64,000 nucleotides of DNA from positions 1 to 64,000 of the forward strand of contig NZ_JAHPZO010000009.1 of the NCBI RefSeq assembly GCF_019042655.1, written 5' to 3'. A program made the translations under genes and the position numbers. A model generated the notes under the pieces. That model was not told the origin of the DNA. It did not search any database and saw nothing but the letters and a program-made list of their open reading frames with translations. Shown in pieces: positions 26,575-34,978 of the stretch (its first letter is position 1; every line of letters begins with the position of its first letter). The DNA is from Planococcus sp. CP5-4_YE (GTDB taxonomy: Bacteria; Bacillota; Bacilli; Bacillales_A; Planococcaceae).

Positions 26575-27254
26575 GAGCGGATGACCTCGTCTTTGGCGAT
26601 TTTGCCGTCTTCAATCGAAATGACGCGGTCCGCTTGCAAGGCGATGCGTTCATCGTGCGTGATGACAATCAAAGTCTGCTTGAAGGTTTTGTTGAACATT
26701 TTGAGAAGCTCCATGATTTCCTCGCTGTTTTTGCTGTCGAGGTTCCCGGTCGGCTCATCCGCGAGCATAATCGCCGGGTTGCTGACGAGCGCACGGCCGA
26801 TCGAGACGCGCTGCTGCTGGCCGCCGGATAATTGGTTCGGTAAATGGTCGAGCCGTTTATCGAGACCGAGCGTTCCGGTGATTTTGCTGAATTGGTGTTT
26901 GTCGACGCGTTGTTCGTCGAGCAGCATTGGTAAGGTGATGTTTTCCTCGACCGTCAAGATCGGGATCAAGTTGTAGAATTGATAAATCAACCCGATTTGG
27001 CGGCGGCGGAAAATCGCCAGCTGCGTTTCGTCGAGCTTGTAGATATCCGTGCCATCGATCGACACGTTGCCGCTGGTCGGGCGGTCGACGCCGCCGAGCA
27101 GGTGGAGCAAAGTCGATTTGCCGGAACCCGATGGCCCGATGATGCAGATGAATTCGCCTTTGTTGACGGTGAACGACACGTCGTCGAGTGCTTTGACCGC
27201 CATTTCATCCTTGCCGTATACTTTTGATAAGTTTTTCACTTCCATGATTGTCAT
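26571..27254 (-). CDS. ABC transporter ATP-binding protein (MacB/LolD-like)
   Basis: A 227-residue ATPase with Walker A GPSGSGKST near residue 43, signature LSGGQQQR near 143, Walker B IMLADEPTGNLD and the switch histidine VITHDE. This subfamily drives MacB/LolD/BceA-type mechanotransmission or export. I set the start at the ATG at 27254, seven bases after GGAGGG, rather than the in-frame ATG at 27299 that lacks a ribosome site. The gene is translationally coupled to the permease gene. Confidence 0.92.
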   Translation of the reverse strand: MTIMEVKNLSKVYGKDEMAVKALDDVSFTVNKGEFICIIGPSGSGKSTLLHLLGGVDRPTSGNVSIDGTDIYKLDETQLAIFRRRQIGLIYQFYNLIPILTVEENITLPMLLDEQRVDKHQFSKITGTLGLDKRLDHLPNQLSGGQQQRVSIGRALVSNPAIMLADEPTGNLDSKNSEEIMELLKMFNKTFKQTLIVITHDERIALQADRVISIEDGKIAKDEVIRS

Positions 27255-27330
27255 GAGTGTACCCTCCGTTTGATTACTGTTTATGAATAAATTGAACATA
27301 TTTTGGTGATTTCATTGCAAACGATATTCC

Positions 27331-27466
27331 GCAAAACGACTTGCTTTCCTGGGGGCTTGCGCTGAACTAATTCGGACTAGCGCCCGAATGGATTTCAGCA
27401 CTTCGTCGAAACGGAGTTGGAAAGCCACCTCCGTTTCTGCTCCCCAAGGAGTCTGCGCCGTTTTGC
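27331..27466. repeat. MITE-like element bounded by inverted repeats
   Basis: The ends GCAAAACGAC (27331-27340) and GCCGTTTTGC (27457-27466) are inverted repeats with one mismatch. Inside are GAAACGGAG / CTCCGTTTC (27408-27416 and 27429-27437) and a GCTGAA/TTCAGC pair, so the whole 136 bp can fold. I recall repeats of this type between genes in bacilli. No ORF. The rest of the gap, 27467-27831, shows no feature I can support beyond the ribosome site of the next gene. Confidence 0.6.
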
Positions 27467-27831
27467 TCCATATCTCTATATGCCTGAGGTGATTCTATAC
27501 AGCTCCACTACTCTCTTTGAATCCGCCGTGCAACTAAGTTATGTGTAAAATAAATTCACTTAAATTAGATAAGATGTTCTTTCACCAACACCAGATCGTC
27601 TTACATAACATTAGTATAGAGCGGGTTCATGACTGCCCGGTGACTCTTAGGTGACAATCGAGTCACTTAAGGAAAATTAGGTAAAGGTCTGTTCTAGTTC
27701 ACTTGAAGTGGAAGGGAATTTCCAGATATTGATTTCATGTTACAATTTAATTATCAATACTCCTATTCGGCTCAATTTGTTTGCACAGGTTTAGAGTGAA
27801 ACAAATCACCAAAATAGAGGAGGGGTAAAAC

Positions 27832-28062
27832 GTGGATTTCTTATTGTGGTTCATGATCGGTTTCATCCTTATCGGGTTGCTTGTATTCCTTTTGATGAAA
27901 AAACGAATGGAGACGAAGCTCGCGCATGTTAAAGCAAACCCGGACAGCGAGTCAGCTTCAAGAGATACCAAACACATGATTTGGTGGGTATGGAGCGTTA
28001 CTGCTTGGGGCGTTGTCAGTTTGGCACTGGTCGTCTGGTGGTTTAATAGCACGTCCGGATGA
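27832..28062 (+). CDS. Small membrane protein of unknown function
   Basis: A 76-residue protein with two membrane segments (about 3-20 and 48-70) separated by a charged loop. The start is GTG at 27832 behind GAGGAGGGG. It lies between the two-component system and the ABC transporter but on the opposite strand, so co-regulation with them is uncertain. No family recognised. Confidence 0.6.
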   Translation: MDFLLWFMIGFILIGLLVFLLMKKRMETKLAHVKANPDSESASRDTKHMIWWVWSVTAWGVVSLALVVWWFNSTSG

Positions 28063-28089
28063 CCGTCAATTTTAAATGAAAAAGTTGAG

Positions 28090-28122
28090 CAGAAATTCCA
28101 CGGATGCGGAGTTTCTGTTTTT
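28090..28122 (+). terminator. Terminator of the 76-residue membrane protein gene
   Basis: CAGAAATTCC (28090-28099) pairs with GGAGTTTCTG (28108-28117) with one mismatch and is followed by a T run. Confidence 0.6.
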
Positions 28123-28146
28123 TCATTCCATAGAAAAAAGCAGGCG

Positions 28147-29151
28147 CTAGATCACCTGCTTGTAGAATTTGATATGGAAGCGGGTGCCTTCGTTTGGTGT
28201 GCTGGCGACTTCGATATCGCCGCTTTGGCTGGTGATGATGCTATAGGCCATGGCGAGGCCGATGCCGACCGAGTCGTCGCCGGCGTTTTCGCCTTTGTAG
28301 AAGCGCTTGAAGATATAGGGCAAATCTTTTCTGGAAATGCCGCTGCCGTTGTCTTCGATCCGGATGTCAGTGTAGAGCGCGTTTTCGCTGTAGTGGATGC
28401 TGAGCTTGCCGCCTTCCCCGGTATGTTCCACACAGTTCTTCAAAATATTGATGAGTGCTTCTGTCGTCCAGTTGAGGTCGCCTGTAAACGCTGCGTCCCG
28501 ATCGCCTTCGATGTGGAGTTCCTGCATTTTAATGTCCATTGGGATGAGCAGTGGTTCGACCGCTTTTTCGATGAGCTTGGATACCGGGATGCGGTCTTTT
28601 TTGAAATGAATCGTGCCGGCATCGATTTTCGATAGTTTGAGTAGCGACGATACGAGCCAGTCCATACGCTCGAGTTGGACATGGAGATTACGGATGAATT
28701 CGATGCGTTTCGCGTCATCCAACTCGCTGTCGCGTAACAGATCCGCCATGACCATCATCGAGGTAAGCGGCGTTTTTAATTGATGGGAAATATCCGAAAT
28801 GGCATTTGTCAGCTTGCCTTTGTCTTCAGTCAGAAGAGCACCGTGTTCCGACAGCATTTTCGTCACTTTGTAGATTTGCGTTTTCAAGAGGCTCAGCTCG
28901 CCTTCGCGGTTGTCGCGCACATCGAGCTGAAAATCGCCGCTGCTGATTTGCTGCAGGAAACCCGATAAGCGCTCGATTTCCCGGTAGCGCCACCAGGTGA
29001 AAGCGAGTGCTGTTGCGCTCAGCAATAGCGAGACACCGAGCACGAACCACGCGGCTGTATAGGAAACAAAGATAGCTGAGAGAATCGTACCAAGTGCGCT
29101 GATGGTGATGAGCGCGGCGAATAGCCAGCGGATTTCGCGGTTGCGCAGCAT
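28147..29151 (-). CDS. Sensor histidine kinase
   Basis: A 334-residue kinase with two membrane segments (about 11-30 and 34-52) and a very short outer loop, a HAMP-like region (REIERLSGFLQQISSGDFQL), an H-box ISDISHQLKTPL around residue 130, an N-box (NILKNCVEHTGEGG), and DNGSGIS and GIGLAMAYS ATP-binding motifs. The short outer loop suggests sensing within the membrane, as in kinases tied to ABC transporters, but the layout is not strictly BceS-like. It begins two bases after the response regulator stop codon. Confidence 0.92.
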   Translation of the reverse strand: MLRNREIRWLFAALITISALGTILSAIFVSYTAAWFVLGVSLLLSATALAFTWWRYREIERLSGFLQQISSGDFQLDVRDNREGELSLLKTQIYKVTKMLSEHGALLTEDKGKLTNAISDISHQLKTPLTSMMVMADLLRDSELDDAKRIEFIRNLHVQLERMDWLVSSLLKLSKIDAGTIHFKKDRIPVSKLIEKAVEPLLIPMDIKMQELHIEGDRDAAFTGDLNWTTEALINILKNCVEHTGEGGKLSIHYSENALYTDIRIEDNGSGISRKDLPYIFKRFYKGENAGDDSVGIGLAMAYSIITSQSGDIEVASTPNEGTRFHIKFYKQVI

Positions 29152-29153
29152 CC

Positions 29154-29837
29154 TTACTCACCCGCCTTATAGCCCATGCCGCGGACGGTTTTGATGAGCG
29201 TCGGTTGTTGAGGATCGTCTTCGAGTTTCTCGCGCAGTCGTTTGATGTAGACCGTCAGCGTGTTGTCGTTGACGAAATCGCCGCCGACGTCCCAGATGCG
29301 GTCGAGCAATTGTGCTCTCGTCAGCACTTGGCCGAGATGATTCGCGAAAATGAGCAGCAAGCGGTATTCGAGTGCGGTGAGGAGAACTTCATTGCCCGCT
29401 TTATGGACTTTGCCTTCTGAGGTGTTGATCTGCACGTCGCCGAGTTCGACGACCGTTTTCGGCTGCGCATGACGCTGGTAGCGACGCAGCACGGAATTGA
29501 TGCGCGACAACAGTTCACGCACGCGGAACGGTTTGGTGATGTAATCGTCCGCGCCCATATCGAGCCCCATGACGACATTCACTTCATCGTCGAACGCCGT
29601 CAGGAAAATGACCGGAATGTCGCGTTTCTTTTTGACGAGCGCGCATAAGTCATAACCGCTGCCGTCGGGCAAAGACAGATCGAAGAGGCAGAGATCGATT
29701 GCGGAGAGCTGCTGTTCGATCGCTGCGGTGGCGTCTTTTGCGCTATGGCATAACACCGTGGTGAAGCCTTCTTGTTCGAGCGAATATGTCAGGCCGGAAG
29801 CGATCGTCCGGTCGTCTTCGACTACGAGTATGTTCAT
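29154..29837 (-). CDS. Response regulator, OmpR family
   Basis: A 227-residue regulator. The receiver domain has the acidic pair VVEDD near the N-terminus, the phospho-acceptor Asp in LCLFDLSLPDGSG (about residue 53) and the conserved Lys in DYITKPFR. The C-terminal winged helix (LLTALEYRLLLIFANHLGQV, NTLTVYIKRLREKLEDD, TVRGMGYK) is of OmpR/PhoB type. It is the first gene of the operon with the histidine kinase. A plausible target is the ABC transporter locus downstream; this is inferred from neighbourhood. Confidence 0.93.
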   Translation of the reverse strand: MNILVVEDDRTIASGLTYSLEQEGFTTVLCHSAKDATAAIEQQLSAIDLCLFDLSLPDGSGYDLCALVKKKRDIPVIFLTAFDDEVNVVMGLDMGADDYITKPFRVRELLSRINSVLRRYQRHAQPKTVVELGDVQINTSEGKVHKAGNEVLLTALEYRLLLIFANHLGQVLTRAQLLDRIWDVGGDFVNDNTLTVYIKRLREKLEDDPQQPTLIKTVRGMGYKAGE

Positions 29838-29867
29838 CTGTATTCCCCTATCCCTGTTGAAATGAAA

Positions 29868-29908
29868 AAAGCCGGTACCGTAGATTTGTTATCATCTACG
29901 ATACAGGC
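29868..29908 (-). terminator. Terminator of the 61-residue membrane protein gene
   Basis: GCCGGTACCGTAGAT (29871-29885) pairs with ATCTACGATACAGGC (29894-29908) at 13 of 15 positions; the minus-strand product ends in a run of T. Confidence 0.7.
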
Positions 29909-29952
29909 TTTCGGTTTCTGTGACTAGTGGAAGGCAAAATATTACAAATGAC

Positions 29953-30138
29953 TTAAAAGAAAAAGAAAGCTCCTCCAGTAAATAACGTAGGCACAATGAA
30001 AATCAAAAACAAGCCCGAAAATGTATACAGCATATACTTGCTTCTGTCATTCCCCAGCCGTAATTCCCAGATGCCAAGTGTTACTAGATAGATGCCTACA
30101 AGCATGATAATTAATGAAAAGATAATGATGAAGTTCAT
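29953..30138 (-). CDS. Small membrane protein (61 residues)
   Basis: Two membrane segments (about 4-24 and 37-56) with a short charged loop (RLGNDRSK) and an aromatic C-terminus ending in FFFF. The ATG at 30138 follows GGGGAGAATC. The gene has its own terminator before the response regulator gene, so it is probably transcribed alone. Function unknown. The region 30139-30457 upstream holds no feature I can name with confidence. Confidence 0.6.
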   Translation of the reverse strand: MNFIIIFSLIIMLVGIYLVTLGIWELRLGNDRSKYMLYTFSGLFLIFIVPTLFTGGAFFFF

Positions 30139-30457
30139 GTCGATTCTCCCCGTCCTGAAATTATTAGACTCCTGATGCCGCCACTTACTTTACTATCGAT
30201 GTCCTCCTAGTCGCAACATCGATTGCTTCTTTCGTTTTATTCTCTTGTTCATCTTTCATGAGAAAATGCGTAATATTGATGCTTTTCATTGTTCCATTTT
30301 CTTGCGTTAGTGCCATTGATTATCGTTCTTATATTGTTTTACGCCGCTATTTGTAAAAAGTTTCAATTTCATTAGAGGTCTGACGTCTATTGTATATTCT
30401 CTTGCATAAAGTTTGTCTATGTAGTAAGCTGTTCAAAGTGAATAACCCCCATAATCT

Positions 30458-30525
30458 ATCTGTATAACCTTAAGAATACGGCTTAAGGGTCTCTACCAGG
30501 AACCGAAAAATCCTGATTACAGAAA
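30458..30525 (+). promoter_or_regulatory. Adenine-type purine riboswitch upstream of pbuE
   Basis: The aptamer core is complete. P1 is CTGTA/TACAG (30460-30464 and 30518-30522), P2 CCTTAAG/CTTAAGG (30468-30474 and 30482-30488) and P3 CAGGA/TCCTG (30497-30501 and 30511-30515). The joining segment GTCTCTAC matches the conserved TTTCTAC of purine riboswitches. Loops AATACGG and ACCGAAAAA can form the GG-CC kissing contact. The specificity base after P3 is T (30517), as in adenine aptamers, rather than C as in guanine aptamers. A terminator that competes with P1 and P3 follows directly. Confidence 0.88.
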
Positions 30526-30560
30526 GCGATCTTTTCGTTTTCTGTAATCAGGATTTTTTT
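30506..30560 (+). terminator. Riboswitch-controlled terminator
   Basis: A perfect 20-bp stem (30506-30525 with 30539-30558) closes a 13-base loop and ends in T residues. Its 5' arm contains the 3' strands of aptamer P3 and P1, so ligand binding should prevent the terminator and turn pbuE on. Confidence 0.88.
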
Positions 30561-30621
30561 ATTTTCTGAAAAGAATCAGTTGACTGTATGGAATTTTTTA
30601 ATGAGAAAGGAAGCGTATGTT

Positions 30622-31806
30622 ATGAATTTGAAAGTTTATATTTTAGCCTTGGCCACGGTGGCTGTCGGCCTTGTCGAACTGATCGTCGGCGGCATTTTGC
30701 CGACCATTGCCGAAGAGTTTGATGTGTCGGTGAGCGCTGCCGGCCAGTTGATCACCTTATTCGCCTTGATTTACGCAATCGCCGGACCGGTGTTGCTAAT
30801 TGCGACCAGTCGCTTTGAGCGCAAGAAAGTCTATTTGATTTCCATGTTCATCTTTTTCCTCGGGAATATCATGACTTTCTTCAGCCCAGACTTTACATGG
30901 ATGGTCATCGCGCGCGTCATTACCGCAGCGAGTACGGCGCTCATCGTCGTGTTGTCTCTCACGATTGCCGCAAAAATCGTCGAGCCGCCTTACCGCGCGA
31001 AAGCGATTGGCCTGATCTTTATGGGGATCAGCTCGTCGCTCGTGCTCGGCGTTCCGCTTGGCATCTTGATCGCTGATGCGTTCGGCTGGCGTGTCATTTT
31101 CCTCGCCATCGCCGCCCTATCACTCGGTTCGATGGCTTTGATCGCTCTTTACATCCAGCCGATTCCTGGAGGCACGGCGATTCCGCTCAAGCAGCAATTA
31201 AAAGCGGTCGCGAGTGCCAAAATCGGCACTGCCCACCTCGCGACGCTATTCATGCTCGCCGGGCATTACACCGTTTATGCGTACTTCACGCCGTTTTTGG
31301 AAACGACGATGCAGCTTAGCCCGTTCTGGGTCAGCGCTTGTTATTTGATTTTCGGCATCGCAGCAGTGAGCGGTGGTGCAATCGGTGGCACCATGTCCGA
31401 TTCGATCGGTTCAAAGAAAAGCATTTTGATCGTCATCTCGGCGTTTGCCGTCAGTTTGTTTGTTCTTCCGTTCACGACTTTCTCGCTCGTCATATTCTTG
31501 CCGGTGATGGTCATTTGGGCCGCGCTCAGCTGGGCACTTGCCCCGCCGCAGCAAAGCTATTTGATCGAAACCGATCCGGCCACCTCCGACATTCAGCAGA
31601 GTTTCAATAACTCGGCGCTGCAAGTCGGCATCGCGCTCGGATCTGCAGTCGGCGGTCTCACCTTGACGCAAACCGGCTCCGTCACCAGCACTGCTTGGGT
31701 CGGCGCCGTGATCGTACTCGTTGCCCTTGGCTGTGCGGTGTTCTCGATTACGCGCCCAGCGATTGAACGCAGCATACGCAACTACCAAAAATCACAAAGT
31801 CTATAA
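30622..31806 (+). CDS. pbuE: Purine efflux transporter PbuE (MFS)
   Basis: A 394-residue 12-segment major-facilitator protein. The N-terminus [20 protein letters not shown] followed by IVGGILP, and the late block [15 protein letters not shown], match Bacillus subtilis PbuE (YdhL) as I remember it; PbuE exports hypoxanthine, adenine and related purines. The match of gene and adenine riboswitch repeats the B. subtilis arrangement and supports the call. I chose the ATG at 30622, eight bases after AAAGGAAG; the ATG at 30580 lacks a ribosome site. A terminator follows the stop. Confidence 0.92.
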   Translation: MNLKVYILALATVAVGLVELIVGGILPTIAEEFDVSVSAAGQLITLFALIYAIAGPVLLIATSRFERKKVYLISMFIFFLGNIMTFFSPDFTWMVIARVITAASTALIVVLSLTIAAKIVEPPYRAKAIGLIFMGISSSLVLGVPLGILIADAFGWRVIFLAIAALSLGSMALIALYIQPIPGGTAIPLKQQLKAVASAKIGTAHLATLFMLAGHYTVYAYFTPFLETTMQLSPFWVSACYLIFGIAAVSGGAIGGTMSDSIGSKKSILIVISAFAVSLFVLPFTTFSLVIFLPVMVIWAALSWALAPPQQSYLIETDPATSDIQQSFNNSALQVGIALGSAVGGLTLTQTGSVTSTAWVGAVIVLVALGCAVFSITRPAIERSIRNYQKSQSL

Positions 31807-31811
31807 TATGC

Positions 31812-31841
31812 AAAAGGCCTGGTCCGCGGACCAGGCCTTTT
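31812..31841. terminator. Bidirectional terminator between pbuE and the Abi gene
   Basis: AAAAGGCCTGGTCC (31812-31825) and its perfect complement (31828-31841) with a two-base gap, between convergent genes. Confidence 0.85.
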
Positions 31842-31842
31842 C

Positions 31843-32787
31843 TTATTCGCGAAACCCCGCATCTTTCATAATCCACACATACGGCCTTTCCGGCAAAGCT
31901 TCTTCCAAGCTCCGAATCAATTCCAACAGCTCCCGCGTGAACACTTCATACTCATCCGGCGGCGACACCACTTTTAACAACTTGATGAGCGAAGCCGTCG
32001 TCCCACGAGTGATATAGCCTTTTTCCTGATGCAGCTGCGCTTCTAGGCGAGCAAGTTCAAGAGGAGCCCTGAGCCTGAACGAATACAGCACTTCTTCATG
32101 CGCTGCCTTATTGCGGAACGGGAAAGCGATCGACAGGATTTCGTCGAGTTCCGCTGCGCCCAGTTTGATGCCGTGTTCGCCCGCGTCGTCTGCGAAATCC
32201 TGCGCGATTCGCGTGCGCAAGTCTTGGTCGATAACCGTATAAAAATTCGTAATCTGGCCGAGCGACAGGAAATTGACAAGCACCCACAGCGGCAAGTTCT
32301 TGTGCTTTTCGTAGAACTCGCGGAGCTCCGGGTAGCGCACGCGGTGGCGCTTCCTGTGGCTTTCGATCAAATTATTGAGCGTTGCCGTGATACGGTCGCG
32401 CTCATGGAAATGGATGTCGTCCGGGCTGTAGTTCTCGTTGTCGAGGAAGCTGTCGACTTCCGGATAGCGTTCAGAAAACCGGTACGCGAGCTTGGATTTG
32501 ATGCTGCGCTCGAACTTCAACAATTCACCGAGCACAAGCAAACGCAGCTTGCGGTCGAATTGGTACAGCGCGAGAATATGACCGAACGTCGTCCCTGTTT
32601 CGTAGAGTTCTTCACTATACGGGTTTTTGGTTTCATCGCGCTCAAGGAACGGCTCCTTGTAGCCATCAATAAGTGCGTAATAATTGTCGCGCGACAGCAC
32701 GCGTCTTGCGGCCGCTTCGTCTTCTACAATGAGTCCACGGCTTTTCAAGATCACGAGCTGTTCGTCGTGCGTCGCAAAGCTTTTCAT
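31843..32787 (-). CDS. Abi family protein (Abi_2; AbiD/AbiF-like, HEPN-type)
   Basis: A 314-residue protein of the Abi_2 family of phage abortive-infection proteins. The N-terminal blocks (QLVILKSRGLIVEDEAAAR, YYALIDGYKEPFL) and LLVLGELLKFERSIKSKLAY are family hallmarks. Near residue 235 FPFRNKAAHEEV contains R-x4-H, the motif of HEPN RNases; AbiF-like HEPN proteins cut RNA. I set the ATG at 32787 behind GGGAGAGGTG; an upstream ATG at 32811 overlaps the penicillin-binding-protein gene and lacks a ribosome site. It lies 16 bases downstream of that gene and is probably co-transcribed with it. Confidence 0.85.
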   Translation of the reverse strand: MKSFATHDEQLVILKSRGLIVEDEAAARRVLSRDNYYALIDGYKEPFLERDETKNPYSEELYETGTTFGHILALYQFDRKLRLLVLGELLKFERSIKSKLAYRFSERYPEVDSFLDNENYSPDDIHFHERDRITATLNNLIESHRKRHRVRYPELREFYEKHKNLPLWVLVNFLSLGQITNFYTVIDQDLRTRIAQDFADDAGEHGIKLGAAELDEILSIAFPFRNKAAHEEVLYSFRLRAPLELARLEAQLHQEKGYITRGTTASLIKLLKVVSPPDEYEVFTRELLELIRSLEEALPERPYVWIMKDAGFRE

Positions 32788-32803
32788 GTCCACCTCTCCC
32801 TGT

Positions 32804-34792
32804 TTAGTCATCGCTGAACAATGTGCCCGCGATAGCCGCCGCGTCTTCCTTATCTTCCATCATGACCGCTGCCGATAAATTGCCGACGTTCGGGTCGTAG
32901 CCGGCGAACCAGCCCATATCGCCGTCATCGGTTTTGATGACAGCCGTCTTGCCTGCAAGGCCATGGCCATCTTCTTCGCCAGCTTTAACAAATGCGGCGC
33001 GGACTAATTCCGCTTGCTCTGGGCTGAGGAGCTCTTGCTTCAAGTTTTCTTCCTCTGCGTCTCCTAAAAGAATCGGTTTTTTCATTTCGCCATCAGCTAA
33101 AAAGCTGCCGTACATAGCTGCGGCATGGAGGATGTTGACGCGCACTTGGCTCTGTCCGGAGGCGGAACTCGCGAGCTGTCCTTCCGATCCGAACGTGCCG
33201 CTTTCCGAAATCTGCGAAGCCGTAAGCGGCACCGGATAATCGAACGCCGCGCCGAAGCCGAATTCAGTTAAGCCTTCTAAGAAGCTATCGTCCTGCATAT
33301 TGGTCGCTTGGATCGCAAAGTAGATGCTATCGGAATGGACGAGCGCTTTTTCCAAGTCGATCGGATTTTTAACACCCAGATTCGGCCGGGTGATGCGGAA
33401 ATCGTTCCAAGACGGGTATTTCTGCCACGTCTCTCCGTCAATTTCGATGCCTTCCGCAGGATTCAGCGTTCCTTCTTTCATGGCAACGGCCGCCGTGATT
33501 GGTTGCATCACATAAGACGGCGGATAAGTCGCAGCCGCCCGGTTGAAGAATGGCTGGCCGGGATCATCCGTGAGTTCGCGGAAACGGCTTTCCTTAATTC
33601 CAGGAATGAAATCATTCGGGTCGTAAGCCGGCGAACTGACCAGCACATGCGTCTCGCCCGTATACGGGTCGACCGCAGCGGCCGTGCCCGGTTCCCCGCC
33701 CATTTCCTGATAGACTTCCCGCTGCAGATCGGCGTCGATCGAGAGTACAATTGTTTCACCTGCTGCCGAGGAGTTATCGACGGCGGTGATCGTTTCGTTT
33801 TGGGCGGTCTTTTCAATCAAGATCTTGCCGCCGCGTTTTCCGCGCAATTCGGTTTCGAAGATTTCTTCCAAGTCTTCACGGCCGACGATATCCCCTTGGC
33901 CGTATCCTTGCCCGCTGCGCTCTTCCAGTTGTTCAGCGGTAATCGGCGCGATATAGCCGGTCAAATGCGCCATCGATTCGCCATATGGGTAATCGCGCAT
34001 TTTTACTTTCGTGCGCTTTGTGCCGGGAATCGCGAACAGCTGGTTCAATTTTTCGCGCTCCGGCCCAACAGTTCCAAGCGGGACGTAATGATGCGGTTCG
34101 ACCCACGGCTTGTCGAGTTCTGCGTCAATGTCTTCGACGGTCAAATCCAACAGCCCGGCGAGTCGCTCCGTATAATCATCGCGGTCAAAATTCCCTGGCA
34201 CGACGCCGATTTCGTAGGCATCCGTATTGCCGGCAATGACATTGCCGTTGCGGTCGACAATTTCGCCGCGTTCGGTATCGCTGATTTGCACAAAGACGTT
34301 ATCGCCTTTAGACAGATTCGGTAAAATGAAGGAAGGATCCCATTCTGCGAACCATTCGCCCGCTTCGTTTTCTTCTGTCTTTTCGTAGACAAAGCTCAAG
34401 GTCTTGGCGAATTCAATCTCCCCGACGAGGCTATCGACAGAAACCGTCAACGGAATATCCGCCGGCTCATTTTTCAGCCACGGCCCTTCGCCCAACTGCC
34501 AATCGATCTCGCGTTCCGACAGCGACAATTGCTCTTCGAGTTCCACTTGCCACTCGATGAATGTCTCTTCGCCGAATGCCTCTTTGGCCCGGTCGGTCAG
34601 AAATTCTTCGTACAGCGTGTCGTATTCGCCCGCTTGCCACAATTCCATGAATTCTTCTGCGCGCGGTTCAGGCGATGCGACCGTCTCCGGTTCCGCCTCT
34701 TCCGGCACCGGCACTTCCGCTTCCTCATCTGAACACGCCGCAAGCGCAAACGCCGCGCCAATCCCGATCATCCACAGCTTCCTTTTGCCCAT
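32804..34792 (-). CDS. MecA-like penicillin-binding lipoprotein with degenerate transpeptidase motifs
   Basis: A 662-residue lipoprotein (lipobox LAAC near residue 20) with an acidic linker, an NTF2-like MecA N-domain (about 40-150), a PBP dimer domain (GEIVDRNGNVIAGN near 180) and a transpeptidase fold. The active site is altered in all three motifs. The segment that normally reads PPGSTFKP reads PPSYVMQP near residue 427, so the catalytic Ser and Lys align with Tyr and Gln. SxN reads SDS (HSDSIYF) and KTG reads KTA (LAGKTAVIK). The frame is intact. It is probably a catalytically dead paralogue of PBP3/PBP2a, perhaps structural or regulatory. Confidence 0.85.
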   Translation of the reverse strand: MGKRKLWMIGIGAAFALAACSDEEAEVPVPEEAEPETVASPEPRAEEFMELWQAGEYDTLYEEFLTDRAKEAFGEETFIEWQVELEEQLSLSEREIDWQLGEGPWLKNEPADIPLTVSVDSLVGEIEFAKTLSFVYEKTEENEAGEWFAEWDPSFILPNLSKGDNVFVQISDTERGEIVDRNGNVIAGNTDAYEIGVVPGNFDRDDYTERLAGLLDLTVEDIDAELDKPWVEPHHYVPLGTVGPEREKLNQLFAIPGTKRTKVKMRDYPYGESMAHLTGYIAPITAEQLEERSGQGYGQGDIVGREDLEEIFETELRGKRGGKILIEKTAQNETITAVDNSSAAGETIVLSIDADLQREVYQEMGGEPGTAAAVDPYTGETHVLVSSPAYDPNDFIPGIKESRFRELTDDPGQPFFNRAAATYPPSYVMQPITAAVAMKEGTLNPAEGIEIDGETWQKYPSWNDFRITRPNLGVKNPIDLEKALVHSDSIYFAIQATNMQDDSFLEGLTEFGFGAAFDYPVPLTASQISESGTFGSEGQLASSASGQSQVRVNILHAAAMYGSFLADGEMKKPILLGDAEEENLKQELLSPEQAELVRAAFVKAGEEDGHGLAGKTAVIKTDDGDMGWFAGYDPNVGNLSAAVMMEDKEDAAAIAGTLFSDD

Positions 34793-34978
34793 TGATACCC
34801 CTCCGTCTCCTTAGCCCTTTTTACCATCTTACCCTGAAAACGCTTGCTTCAATACGAAAATTTCGGGATTAAGGGCGCGAAAGCGAGAAATTGACTCCTT
34901 TAATTAAGAAGAATCTCGTTCATTATGAAACAAACCGCCCCATCTTCCGTATAATTAAGGAAGAAAAGGAGGCCATTT

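Noticed and set aside
30139..30205. Short ORF with a ribosome-like AGGAGG before the 61-residue membrane gene
   Set aside because: It has no canonical start, only about 20 codons and no recognisable product; the overlap with the next start is probably chance.
33308..34324. 338-residue ORF on the plus strand
   Set aside because: It lies wholly antisense to the penicillin-binding-protein gene, whose domains and signal peptide are clear; the openness is a GC-skew shadow.
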